The notes under the pieces were generated by a model that worked only from the letters and a program-made list of their open reading frames with translations, was not told where the DNA came from and did not search any database. The translations under genes and the position numbers were made by a program. This document shows positions 7,944-18,274 of a DNA stretch of 25,531 nt, piece after piece. Each line of letters opens with the position of its first letter. Within the stretch, counting starts at the first letter, position 1. The stretch is taken from assembly GCA_001724265.1 (NCBI GenBank), contig MEDY01000413.1, positions 1-25,531 on the forward strand, in the 5' to 3' direction. Source of the stretch: Rhizaria sp. SCN 62-66. Lineage: Eukaryota; Rhizaria, unplaced.

Positions 7944-10900
7944 TTACTGCCTGCTGTTGCTGTTGTTGTAGTTGTTGTAGTTATTGCTGAAGAAGATGCT
8001 GCCGTTGAGCGACCGCGGGCTCGGCATGTCCAGCTGCACCGTCGGCTGTCCCTGTCCCTGCTGCTGCTGCTGCTGAGACTGAGACTGCGGTTGCGGGGGG
8101 TGGTACTGCTGACTGGGAGTGCCCTTACCGTTGCCACCGACCCCGCCGACCGCAGCACCAGCAGCAGCGGCAGCGGCGGCACTCCCAGGCTGCGTCCCAG
8201 GCAGCGGCAGCGGCCTGCGGAGGGGCCGCGCAGTGTTGAGCAGCGGCGGCGGGTACGGGGCGCCTGCCTCGGCCGTCTCGGCCGCCGCGGCCCGGATCAG
8301 CCGCTGTGTGATGGCCACGAAGCCGCCGCCGCTGCCGCTGCCGCCGCTGCCGTTGCCGCCGCCACTGCTGTCACTACTGCCGCTGCCGCTGCCGCTGCTG
8401 CTGCTGGTGGGGGTGTTGCTGTTGGCGACAAAGCGTGTGGCCGAGGCGGGCGTCGTGCTGCCGCCCCCGGCCGGGCCCCCGCTAGCGCTGACGCTGGAGC
8501 CGAGGCCAGCGGCGGTGTTGTTGTTGCTGGCGGCGCCAGCGGCGGTGGCGGAGGCCGAGGCAGGGCCAGGCGCCCTCAGAGCGGCATTGGCAAGCCCAGT
8601 CGAGGTCGGGTTAACGGCGGAGGTGGCGCTGGCCGCAGTCGGAGCATTCGCGCCAACGCCGGCGTTGGCGCTACGGTAGAAGCCCCCCGGCGTGGAAGTC
8701 AGGCCGCCCCCGCCGGCGGTGGCGGAAGCTAGGCCGCCCGCGAGCCCCAGCCCCAGTCCAGTGCCGATGCCGCCGCCGATGGCGCCCAGGGCGCTGAGGC
8801 CCAGAGACTGCGCCTGCGCCTGGGCCTGAGCCTGCGATTGTGCGTGGGCCTGGGCGAAGGCGGCCAGCCGGGCGCTGTTGCCGCTGCCGCCGGCGCCGTT
8901 GCTGCCGGGGCCGGCGTTAGCAGCAGCAGCAGCAGCGGCAGCGGCGATGGCGGCGCCGGCGGCAGCGGCGTTGGCTGCAGAGGCGCTGTTGGCGGTGTTG
9001 TTATTAGAGAGGAGAGGGACGTGTTTCGAAATCAAGCCGGGGGTGCCGAGACCAAGCCCGAAGCCGCCGCCTGCCAACATGCTTGCCGTCATGCTGCCGC
9101 CGCCGCCCAAGCCGCTGGCGTTGGCGCCCGCAGAGCTGGCGGAGCTGTTGTTGTTGATGCTGCTGTTGCTGCCACCGAGGGCCGAGAGCGAGATGGCCGG
9201 CGACTGCAGCGGGAAAGTTAGGCCGCCCGGGGACGAGGGGAAGGGAACTGCTCCGCTCGAGCTGCCGCCACCAACAGCATTGCTACCGTTGAGGTGAGCG
9301 TGGCTCGCCCCGAGCAGGCGCGACAGCGAGCGGCTACTGCTCGTGCTGCTGCTGCCGCCGCCGCCGACGGCGTTGTTGCTGTTGCTGTTGAGGGGCAAAG
9401 CTCCGGAACCAGCGCCCGCGCCCGCGCCTGCGCTAGCGCCGACCGGAGTCGTCAGAGGCAGCGGAATCGGACCGGCCAGGGTGGTGGCGGCGCCCGGGCC
9501 GCCGCCGTTGGAGTTGGGGCCGCTGGCGGCGTTGCTTAAAGTCAGGCCGCCGTAGGCGCCGCCGGCCAGGGCCATGGCGGAGGCGGTCGGAGTCTGGCCC
9601 TGCATCTGCAGCTGCATCTGCATCTGGAGCTGAAGCTGCTGGGACTGAGACAGAGACTGAGACTGCTGCTGCTGCTGTTGCTGCTGGCGGGAGCGGGGGA
9701 AGAGCAGGGGGGAAGTCAGGCCGCCCGCGCCCGCGACGGGAGCAAAGCCGCCAGAGGTACCGCCGCCGGGCATGATGATGCCGCTGACGCCGCTCGTGGA
9801 AGTTAGGCCGCCGACGGAAGTTAAGCCGATCGCGACAGAAGCACTACCATTCACAGTCTCATTACTGTTGGCGTTACCAACATTGTTACTGTTGTTGTTA
9901 CTGTTGGTGGCGTTGCTGTTGCTGTTGTTGGCGAGTAAGGGTGACAGCGCGCTGAAGCTGGCCCCGGGCGACAGCACCAAGGGGATGCTCGCCATGCCCG
10001 CGGCTGCAGCGCCAGAGTTGCCTGCGCTGGCTGCGCTGGCGTTGTTGGCAGTGACGTTGGCGGCAGCAGTCACGAGCCCGAGGCCCAAGCCCCCGCCCTG
10101 CTGCTGCTGCTGCTGCTGCTTGTTGTTATTGTTGGCGACGCCTGAGCTGCTGCTGCTGCTGCTGCTGAGCGCGCGAGAAATGCTCGTGGTGCTGCCAGGC
10201 TGAGCCGCGGGCGCGGACACCCCCGCCGCGGCGTTCGCAGCGGCGGAGTTATTGTTGTTGTTGATGTTGTTGCTGTTGCGGAGGGGCAGCGGCAGCCCCA
10301 GGCCGCCGCCGGTGCCCGCCAGTGCGGCGCTACTGCTGTTGTTGTTGTTGTTGCTAGAGCTAGTGCTCATGACGCTGCTGGGGGCCCTGGCGAGGCCGCC
10401 CGCGTTGCCGCCGCTGGCGACATTGCCGTTGCCATTGCTGTTGTTGTTGTTGTTGTTGCTGCTGCTGCCAGAAGCAAAGGCACGATCAGTCCTCGCCTCG
10501 CCAGCAGCAGCAGCGGCGGCGGCGGCAGCTTCGTCGTTGCTGTTGCTGTTGCTGTACAGAACGCTACTGCCACTGCTGCTCCCGCTGCTAATATTGTTGC
10601 TACTGCTGCTGCTGAGATTGCTGCTGCCGCTCGCGTCGGCCCCCGCCTCGCCCTCAGCAGCCTCGTGCGCGCCGCCCGTGAGAGCGCCAGCGCCAGCATG
10701 GCCGCCGCCGTTACCGCCGCCGTTGCCGCCGAGCGACTCCTCGAGGACGTTCATGAGGCGGTGCACCGTGCCGCGGCGGAAGTACAGGCACGCGACGCAG
10801 TTGCGGCTCGAGAGCGTCTTGACGGTGAAGTCGGGTAGGAAGGGGTGTCGCTCATCGCTCTTGCTGCACGCCTTGCCCTTGTAGAAGCCCACGCCCGCCT

Positions 10901-12299
10901 TGGTCGCGGCCTGGGAGGAGGCGACGGCAAGCACAAAGGGCGAGCGTCGCAAATACAAAGGATGAAAAACCACAACGACGATCAAGAAAAGGAGAAAAAG
11001 AGAGCGAAAAGTGGTATATATGTGAGTGAAGTGAAACAAAACCATTAAAACACATACATACAACCCATATGAACACATATATTACAGGTACACTCCAGCG
11101 CAATATATGATAATATCATCGATATATCCATGTTTTCGTCACGTACCTGCCGCGAAAAGGGCACCGCGAGCTGGAGCGCGACGAGGTAGGCCATGAGCTC
11201 GTTGAGTGTGTCGGCCTCGGCCGCCGTGGCCGCCGCCGCCGCCGCCGGGTCCGAGGCGTCACCCGCCCCGCCGCCGCCGAGGTTGTAGCTGTAGGCATGC
11301 GCGCCGGAGCCGGAGAGCGCAACGGGCGGCTGCGGCAGCCGGATCTGCCCGCCGCCGCCGCCGCCGCCGCCGCCGCTGCTGCTGCCGCCCGCGGGGGCGC
11401 TCGCACTCGAGCTGCCGCTGTTGGCGTTGAGGTTCGTGCTGCCGTAGCTGCTGTTGCTCGAGGAGGACGTGTTGGCGTTATTGTTGGCGGCGACAGCGTT
11501 GCTGTTGCTGTAGTACTGCTGCTGCTGCTGCTGCTGTTGTTGTTGCTGATAGTCGGCCATGGCGTTCGGGTAGGCCGAGTACGCGCCCGCGCCCGCGCCA
11601 CTTACACCGCCGCCGTGGTGCAAGTGGTGGTGCCCCGCCGCGCCGAGCCCGAGTAGGGGGGTCGTGGCCACGCTGTTGCCCGCGGCTAAGTAGGACCCAG
11701 ACGAGCCACTTACATTGTTGTAGGCGCCGGAGCCGCCCAGGCCGGCGGCCGAGGAGGCCACGGAGTACAGAGACATCTCGGGCGAAGGCGCGGGGTTCCT
11801 AAATAAAGAGACAGCAAAAGCACAAAAACAAAGCAAATTAATGACGTGAGCGTAAAGAGCAAATTGCAATGTTAATTTTCTTTTTAAAGTCTCACTCTAA
11901 GGGGATACTTGGACAACAATACACATAGCACACAGACAGACACACATACCTGGTGCGCTTCGCCCTGCCCGCGGCGAGAGACGACTGCTGCGCCGCCGAG
12001 GCCACGTTGAGGGGGCTGCCCATGGCGCCCATGCTATTGAGCGCCGAATTGATATTCATGATGTTGTTGGCGTTCACCCCCATCGAGCCACCGCCACTGG
12101 CACTGCCACCGGCGTTGTTGGCCGCGTTGCCGTGCGCGGGCGAGGACGCGTAGGGGTACGCGCCGCCGCCGCCGCCGCCGCCCATATTGGTATTGCTGGT
12201 CCCGGCGCTTCCGCCGCCGCCGGGCAGCAGTCCCAGCGACCGGGAGTGCGAGCTCGAGCTTGAGCTGCCACCACCACCACCGCCGCCGCCGCCGAGCAG

Positions 12300-12334
<35 letters not shown>

Positions 12335-12521
12335 GGAGCTGTAGCAGGGTGTTGTGGCCGCCGGTGCCGGCGCCGGCGCCACTGCTACTGCTGCTGCTGC
12401 CGCTGCTGCTGGCGTTGTTGCTGCTGTAGAGCGGTAGAGAGCGCTGCTGGAACGGAGGGGTCGCACGATAAGCTAAGCCGCCGCCGGCGCCGGTGCCGCC
12501 GCCATAGGTCCACCCCCCCGT

Positions 12522-12552
<31 letters not shown>

Positions 12553-12959
12553 AGCGAGGCCGTGAGGGGCATGGTGGGCGTGCCCAGCAGGGACGAGGCG
12601 GCGAAGGCGGCAGCCGCGGCCGAGGGGGGGACAACACCGCCGCCGCTGCCGCCGCCGCCGGGGTGGCCGGCTAGCCCCATCGCGCCGATGCCAACGCCAG
12701 AGCCAGCGCCAGTGTTGGCGCCGAGCCCGCCGGCAAGGCCGAGGCCGGAGGTCGAGAGACCCAGACCGCGGAGGGTTCTGACGCTGCTGCTGCTGCTGCT
12801 GCTGGTGTGCATGAGGGAGTTGGCGCCGGCTTGCGAGGCCAGGGGAGGCGGCGGCGGCAAAAGGGCTGTGCTCGCAGCAGTGGGGGCGGCGGCGGCAGGG
12901 TTGCTTGAGAGCGTCGTGAGGGCAGACTGGGGCGTCTGAGGCGGGGGGTTGTAGGACAT
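7944..12959 (-). CDS. Unrecognised very large Gly/Ser/Ala/Asn/Gln-rich protein, 1542 aa, two introns
   Basis: Exons (minus strand) 12959-11950, 11798-11147 and 10910-7944. The introns are CAG|GTATGT...TTTAG|G (151 bp) and CAG|GTACGT...CCCAG|GCC (236 bp). The exons join in frame to 1543 codons ending in TAA. Nearly all of it is low complexity: polyGln, polyAsn, polySer, Gly-Gly runs, Ala tracts and a His cluster (HHHLHH). One normal-looking segment, about residues 528-616, spans intron 2. It runs from TLNELMAYLVALQLAVPFSR into GVGFYKGKACSKSDERHPFL and CLYFRRGTVHRLMNVLEES. It looks like a small folded domain of helices and strands, but I cannot assign it. The C-terminus is Asn/Tyr-rich. GGLTS is repeated many times and is encoded by a fixed nucleotide motif. 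Such composition is typical of condensate-forming or regulatory proteins, which is inference only. Confidence 0.8.
12522..12548. repeat. CTG/CAG microsatellite encoding polyglutamine
   Basis: Nine CTG units on the plus strand, read as CAG (Gln) in exon 1 of the large low-complexity gene (VQQQQQQQQQTGG). Confidence 0.9.
12784..12804. repeat. CTG/CAG microsatellite encoding polyserine
   Basis: Seven CTG units on the plus strand, read in the AGC frame as Ser near the N-terminus of the large low-complexity protein (HTSSSSSSSVRTL). Confidence 0.9.
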
Positions 12960-13911
12960 CTAAGTGCCTACTTAGACTGAGAGAGACACGACTCGAGTCA
13001 AAGAGTCAGAGCAGAGGCAGCCGAGACTGCGGAGCGAGACTGCGGAGTTAGACTGCGGAGCGAGGTGACAATGCAGGTACCGCCTGTGCGAGTGCAACTA
13101 CCTAGCACGCAAAAGACTCAACCGGTCTGGATATAGTGCAGCGCGCAAACAAGAGTGCGGCGACGGTTGATGCACGCGGTGGCGAGCGGGCCAAGCGGGA
13201 ATGCAGGGCGAATCGCAGATTGAGAGAAGGGGGGACGTGGAGGGATGAGTGTGGGGGTGGACACAGGAAAAGATTTGGAGAGAGAAACGAATGCATACGC
13301 GCATACAACAGCTGGAAATATCGATAACACAATGCAATGCAGCGCGGGGCCGTAGTGGCATGCGCGGGGTGAAGGCTGGCGGGGTGGGCCGAGCGGGCGC
13401 GGCGCGGGCGACGCAGAGGGGCACAGGGGGCGGGCACCGAAGCGCGGCGGGCTCGGGCGACGCATACACGCTCCGGGACGGGAGATATTTTCGATATGTA
13501 ACAGGGATACGACTGTGACAAACAGGATATAGAGTGAATTTTCGATGCTGCACGACGCACAGAGCGCAAATTTATGTTTCCGATTTGCCCCCTTCCGGGT
13601 ACTGTCTCGATCAACACACCCACGCTTCAAAATGCAAGGAGCCGCAGGACCGAAAAAAGCAAAGCAGACGCTGTGGCATCCTCAATTAAATAATTTCACA
13701 TGCCAGTTTTTATTATTATTACCTATGTTTGTATTGTCAGTATATGAACCCATATATTTATTACTGAATTTCAATTTCACATTCCGAAGACTGCATATAC
13801 CCCCGCAAGCCACCTACATTTTCTACTTCCGCATTGCTTAACCGAATCTAAGTGCACATTGCCTACCTAGACCTCGCCTGCTCAGAGCAGCGTGACTCAG
13901 AGCAGCGTGAC
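12960..13911. promoter_or_regulatory. Tandem intergenic region: TBCE 3' flank and upstream region of the next minus-strand gene
   Basis: Transcription of both neighbours is leftward, so this holds the TBCE 3' UTR and the promoter of the large low-complexity gene. The start-proximal part has a threefold repeat near 13023-13064 with core GACTGCGGAG. A GC-rich stretch around 13330-13470 gives overlapping minus-strand ORFs in three frames, a sign of base composition rather than genes. An AT-rich stretch at 13680-13850 is the likely TBCE termination zone. Confidence 0.45.
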
Positions 13912-13925
13912 TCAGAGCAGCGTGA
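13881..13925 (-). repeat. Three perfect 15-bp tandem copies over the TBCE stop codon
   Basis: The unit CTCAGAGCAGCGTGA (plus strand) occurs three times without mismatch. On the coding strand each copy, in frame, reads Val-Thr-Leu-Leu-TGA, so the last four codons and the stop of TBCE are present three times in a row. Confidence 0.95.
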
Positions 13926-16900
13926 CGGTAACGACGCCGCCGCTCTTGACCCCGTAGAACTCGACTGTCTTGAACACATCGCCCAGCTCCACCGCCCACT
14001 CCTTCCCCGCGGCCCCATTGGCAGCCCCCGCCGCCCCCGCCGTGTCACTATGGACGTTTGCACTGGCGCTGGCATTGGCAGGCGCGCCGCCCTGCTTCGC
14101 CGCGGGCTCGGTGTAGGTCAGCCGGAGCCTGGCCGCGGCCGGAAGAGCAAAGGCCCTGCGTGCGGCCGCAACAAGCTGGCTCACGGGGGCCTCCGGCTGG
14201 AGTTGCAAAAGCTCAGTCTGAGCCTCAGCAGCTGCAGCAGCATTCGCAGTCCCAGTCTCAGGTGCCGTTGCAGTCTCAGTGTTAAGTTTAGAGTCTGTGT
14301 TGCCCGGGGTGGTCCTGGAAGTTAGGCCGCCACGGAGGCCGCCCCTTAGACCGCCGCGCAGGCCACCCCTTAGATTGCCGCCACTCGTACTCGTACTCGC
14401 GGCGGCGGGGGCGGCGGGAGCGGCAGACGCGACATTGCCACTTACATCTTGCGAGGACGACGCGAGTGCAAGCGTGATCGAAATCAAGCCGCCCTTAGCG
14501 GTGCTGCCGCCGCCGATCCGCAGCACGTCGTTGTCGCTGACAGCGCTGCTCGAGCTGCCATTGCGGTTGGCCGTGCCGCTGCCGGCGGTGTGATCGCCGT
14601 CCTCGTCGTCGCTGACGTCGTAGTACTCGTCGCAATCGCCATCTGTGTCATCAACACTCCCGGCCTCAGCCTCAGTGTTATCCGCCCCAGACTCATTGCT
14701 GGCATCCCTGGTACCCATGGTACCCATGGCACTCCGGGGAGGCAGCGGGTCTAGCGACGCCGCGGCGGCCTCGGGCGGCGCCACGTGTTCGCAGCAGAGC
14801 GCGCGGACCCGCGGGTGCACCGCGAAGAAGTTAAGCCGCGAGAGCACGGTCATGGCCGCGCTGGTGGCGCTGCGTGCGGCCAGCGCGGCCAGCAGTGCCT
14901 GTGAGACAGTGGTCGAGGTACTCACCCTGGCTGAGGGGGCGCTGAGACGCAGACTCATGCCCGAGGCGCCCGCAACAGCGACAGTACTACTGACATTATC
15001 AGCTGCTGCAGAGGAGGTACTTACATTCGTCGCAGTCGCGTTAGCGTTGGTGATGTAAGTACCGTCTTCACGCTTTTGCTGCTCCTGTTGCTGCTGCAGC
15101 TGCTGCTGCTGCTCCTGCCGCCGCTGCTGCCGCTGCTGCCGCTGCTGCTGCCGCCACAGCCAGCGGCGGATCGCCCGCAAGTCGCGGCGCGCGAAAGTCA
15201 AGTCGCGGTCCCCGCTCGAAGTCAAGTCGCCCCCAACCACCCCCACTGAGCCGGAGCCAGAGCCGGATGCAAAGCCACCGGACCCGGCGACTGCGAGCGC
15301 GGAGTTGCGGCCGGTGTACCCGAGGCGCAGCGCGAGCCACGCCGCGGTGAGCAGCAGCTTGCCTGCGTCGTGGCGCTCGCGCGGCCTGACTTCGGAGAGG
15401 TTCAGCGCCATAAGCCGCGGCAGGCGAGCGATAATGTGCAGCCGCAGGTCGCGGGCCGAGGCCGCCGAGGGGGCGGGGGCCGCGGCCGCGGCGGCGAGCG
15501 CGAGCGCGGTCAGAGGCGCGGATGAAGCAGCAGCAGTCTCAGTTGCAGTCGCCGCCGCAGTCGCCTCGTTCTCAGCAGTCGCAGGGTTGGTAGCTGCGGC
15601 CGCGGCTGCTGCTGCTGCTGCTGCTGCTGCTGCAAGGGCAGCCGTGGGCGTTGTCAGGGGGTTATCCTGCAGGCGAGCGTCGGTGAGGGCGCTGAGCAGG
15701 TTGAGCGCGTCGACACTTACCCAGGACGTAAGTCGGTTGTGGGTAAGGGAGAGCCACTCCAGGCGCTTAAACCCAACATCAACAATGACGCCATCGCTCG
15801 ATGCCGAGCTATTGCTGTTGCGCACACCGATGCTCTCGATGACGGCGGCGATGGTCTCGTACGGAACATACTGGTCAAAGGTCTGAGCAAACCTGTTATT
15901 GTTCAGCAACAGTTTCTTCAACGCAGGCAGGCGGCTTAACTTCGCGACGTCGTGCCAGTCGCTGAGCCGGTTCTCGCTCAAATTCAGCAGACGCAGCTTG
16001 GGGAACCACTCCGCGGGGATGTACGCGTCGTCTAAGGGGGTACTTACACCGCTGCTCGAGACGAACTCGCTGTCCAAGTGCGAAAAGTTGCCCCCGAACG
16101 GGAACGGCACACTCGCATCCGCCACAGCGGCGCCGGAAGTCAGGCCGCGTCCGAGCGAAGTTAGGCCGTTCTTGCAGAGGTGTACCTCGACGAGGGCGGG
16201 GAACGCGGCGCGCGCGGCCAAGGCCAGCAGGTGCGGCCAAGCGCCCGGCACGGCGTTGAGCACAAGCACCTGGATGCGGGCGAAGCAGACGACGGGGGGC
16301 AGCGGCTGAGACGGAGACTGGGACTGGTGCAGGGCAAGAGCAGTATCGGTCTCGGTGTTGGAGCAGCTAGAGCTCGATTTTACGTTGTTGTCGTTATTGT
16401 TGTTGGGCGTGGGTAAGGGTCCCTGCTCCTCGGATGTAAGGGGAGTCGTGAAGAGCGTCCAGTCGAGCCCGGGTAAGTGCACCAGCGCGGGACCCTTACC
16501 CGAGTAAGCGCCCTCGGTGTAAGTGCCGTCCGCGCCATAGACCCCCACAGCCCCCCCCTTAGACTGCGGCAGCTGCGTCAGCGCCTGCGCCTGCAGCTGC
16601 AGGGCCGGTGCAGGCGCTGCGAGATCGACCGAGAGCTCCCTCTGGACCACTGCCGCCTCGCAGGCGTCCAGCGCCCCGTTGCGGAGGTGGTTGTCGGCAA
16701 CGGAGAGCTGCGTAAGCGCCGGGAGCGAGCGCGCCAGCAGCGCGAGCTGCGACCAGCTGTAGAGCAGGTTGTCGTCCAGGATGAGCGTCTTGGACCCGGC
16801 CAGAGAGGCGCGCAGGCCGCGCAGGCTGCCCTTGAGGCTGTTCACGGCCGCTTCGGCAGCCTCAGCCGCCTTTGCAGCGGCAGCAGGATCAGCATCAGTC

Positions 16901-17688
16901 TCGGTCTCAGCCGTCGCTGTCTTATTGCTGCTGTTCTCGACAACAAAAGGCGCCGCGGCCGCCACCGCCGCTGCCGCGGCCGCCGTGGCCACAGGCGTGT
17001 CGCCGTCTGTGATGATGTGCGCGATGCGGTGGCTTGACGCCGTTACATAGGGCAGCCCCTCGAGGCGGGACAGCCGCTTTGCGACCTTTGCCTCGCCGGC
17101 GAACTCCACGGGCATGCGCATGGTGACGCCGCCCACCGTCGCCGTCACAAAGCGCTCGCTCCCGCCCACGCCCGCGCTCGCAGCGTCGTCGTTCGCAGGG
17201 CTCTCACCCCCGTTTGCGGCAGAGTTCGCGCTCGAGATGACCGTGGGCAGCGCGGTGTCGAAGCCGTACCTGTTCTTGACCGCGCTGAGCAGCGACTGGG
17301 AGGGAAACAGCCGCTGCGGGTGGACAAACGCGCCCGTGCCCGCGGGGGCAGAGAAGAAGCGCGTCTTGGCGGCGTCAGCGGCGTCGGGGACACCGCCCGC
17401 GCTCAGAACAACGCCGTTCGTCGCTGTCGCGGTCGCAGCGTTGTTGGCGTTGCTGTCGTTGCTGCTGCTGTCGACGGGCGGGACGCCTGGCGCGACAACG
17501 ATGGCGCCGTCGTGCTTACCGCGCGAGGGGTCGTCCCACTGCACGCCGGCGTACACCGCGGCGGGCTGCTTGCCGCTGACCCCGGAGCCCAGGTAGCGAA
17601 GCGTGCCCTTGTCGCCGCCCTCGCGGTCGGCCTGGAAGCGCTGTCCGGGCGCCAGCGACGCCGGGAGCGCATCTAAACCCTTCAGCAT
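13912..17688 (-). CDS. TBCE: Tubulin-folding cofactor E (TBCE), expanded to 1258 aa
   Basis: TBCE binds alpha-tubulin and, with cofactors C and D, helps assemble the alpha/beta heterodimer in the cytosol. Domain order matches the family. An N-terminal CAP-Gly domain has VYAGVQWDDPSRGKHDGAI near residues 40-66 and FVHPQRLF after an insert; NRYGFD follows. Leucine-rich repeats span about 270-760 (LRLLNLSENRLSDW, LEWLSLTHNRLTSW). The post-LRR motif LNLSEVRPRERHD is near 760 and LNFFAVHPRVRALCCEHVAP near 960. A C-terminal ubiquitin-like domain lies at about 1165-1258 (VELGDVFKTVEFYGVKSGG). Family members are usually about 500-550 aa; the excess is Ala, Ser, Thr, Asn and Gln-rich inserts, the largest between the LRR region and the ubiquitin-like domain, plus an NLRGGLRGGLRGGL repeat. 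One uninterrupted frame, ATG at 17688, TGA at 13912-13914. Eight GTAAGT hexamers occur in the exon in both orientations. Confidence 0.93.
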   Translation of the reverse strand: MLKGLDALPASLAPGQRFQADREGGDKGTLRYLGSGVSGKQPAAVYAGVQWDDPSRGKHDGAIVVAPGVPPVDSSSNDSNANNAATATATNGVVLSAGGVPDAADAAKTRFFSAPAGTGAFVHPQRLFPSQSLLSAVKNRYGFDTALPTVISSANSAANGGESPANDDAASAGVGGSERFVTATVGGVTMRMPVEFAGEAKVAKRLSRLEGLPYVTASSHRIAHIITDGDTPVATAAAAAAVAAAAPFVVENSSNKTATAETETDADPAAAAKAAEAAEAAVNSLKGSLRGLRASLAGSKTLILDDNLLYSWSQLALLARSLPALTQLSVADNHLRNGALDACEAAVVQRELSVDLAAPAPALQLQAQALTQLPQSKGGAVGVYGADGTYTEGAYSGKGPALVHLPGLDWTLFTTPLTSEEQGPLPTPNNNNDNNVKSSSSCSNTETDTALALHQSQSPSQPLPPVVCFARIQVLVLNAVPGAWPHLLALAARAAFPALVEVHLCKNGLTSLGRGLTSGAAVADASVPFPFGGNFSHLDSEFVSSSGVSTPLDDAYIPAEWFPKLRLLNLSENRLSDWHDVAKLSRLPALKKLLLNNNRFAQTFDQYVPYETIAAVIESIGVRNSNSSASSDGVIVDVGFKRLEWLSLTHNRLTSWVSVDALNLLSALTDARLQDNPLTTPTAALAAAAAAAAAAAAAATNPATAENEATAAATATETAAASSAPLTALALAAAAAAPAPSAASARDLRLHIIARLPRLMALNLSEVRPRERHDAGKLLLTAAWLALRLGYTGRNSALAVAGSGGFASGSGSGSVGVVGGDLTSSGDRDLTFARRDLRAIRRWLWRQQQRQQRQQRRQEQQQQLQQQQEQQKREDGTYITNANATATNVSTSSAAADNVSSTVAVAGASGMSLRLSAPSARVSTSTTVSQALLAALAARSATSAAMTVLSRLNFFAVHPRVRALCCEHVAPPEAAAASLDPLPPRSAMGTMGTRDASNESGADNTEAEAGSVDDTDGDCDEYYDVSDDEDGDHTAGSGTANRNGSSSSAVSDNDVLRIGGGSTAKGGLISITLALASSSQDVSGNVASAAPAAPAAASTSTSGGNLRGGLRGGLRGGLRGGLTSRTTPGNTDSKLNTETATAPETGTANAAAAAEAQTELLQLQPEAPVSQLVAAARRAFALPAAARLRLTYTEPAAKQGGAPANASASANVHSDTAGAAGAANGAAGKEWAVELGDVFKTVEFYGVKSGGVVTVTLL
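15606..15633. repeat. CTG/CAG microsatellite encoding polyalanine in TBCE
   Basis: About nine CTG units on the plus strand. On the TBCE coding strand they are read as GCA, giving a polyAla tract in the region after the leucine-rich repeats begin. The same DNA repeat is read as Gln or Ser in other genes here. Confidence 0.9.
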
Positions 17689-18274
17689 GGTGCGGGGTCG
17701 GCGCGGCAGAGTGGGGGAGTTGCGGGGTGTGCTGTGGGAGGCGGGGGAAAGAAGGGAGAGATGTTGTTGTCAGAGGGAGCTTTGCGGAGATATGTGTGGG
17801 GAGTATATTGGGGTGCTTAGCAGAAATAATAAAAGATTCGTTGGGGTTATACGCAAATCTGGACAAGTATAGCAGTCGCAGAGCAGAGGACGGTCGGAAT
17901 AAGTCAGTTACAAGACGGTTATTGTGGCTGATTTTGAATATGACGCCACGCGATGCCACGAGAAGGGCTCTTGTGGGCTCTTGTGGTTGCGAACTTAGGT
18001 TGATTGCCACGCTATGCAAAGTCCGTCAGCGCAAATGGCACTGATACTAAGACACTATATACACGATTTAACATTTGTTCACTAAATAATATTGCTTATC
18101 TCTATGCCTTCCTCTCGCTATTCTTGCTTTCCTCGCGCGCCCCCGAAGTGCGAGGCCCGTCGACTCTGCTGCCGCCGCAACAAGGTCTCAGCGCCGCGAA
18201 ACGATCTCAAAACACACTCTAACCGCACACGCGTGCTAAAAGATAGTATTTCTACTCCGTCTTTGTTACAAGTA
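17689..18274. promoter_or_regulatory. Shared divergent promoter region, TBCE / ABHD11-like gene
   Basis: 586 bp between head-to-head start codons. The centre is AT-richer than the flanking exons, with ACTATATACACGATTT near 18054 as a possible TATA-like element for the plus-strand gene. No ORF with the local codon bias is present. An unseen 5' UTR intron cannot be excluded. Confidence 0.45.

Noticed and set aside
7917-8732. Long plus-strand ORFs opposite the large low-complexity gene, and similar ones at 1047-2060, 10252-10884 and 15305-15886
   Set aside because: Mirror images of GC-rich minus-strand exons; they translate to Ala, Leu and Arg runs, have no domain and are not needed for any gene model.
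13098-13630. Three overlapping minus-strand ORFs of 150-173 codons upstream of the large gene
   Set aside because: Open in all three frames at once, so composition explains them; none has a recognisable motif or the local codon bias.
13881-13925. CRISPR-like array
   Set aside because: Direct head-to-tail 15-bp copies with no spacers in a eukaryotic gene end; a minisatellite.
14700-14730. Tandem GGTACCCAT words in TBCE as a possible regulatory palindrome
   Set aside because: Only two copies, encoding Met-Gly-Thr twice inside a low-complexity linker; simple slippage is sufficient.
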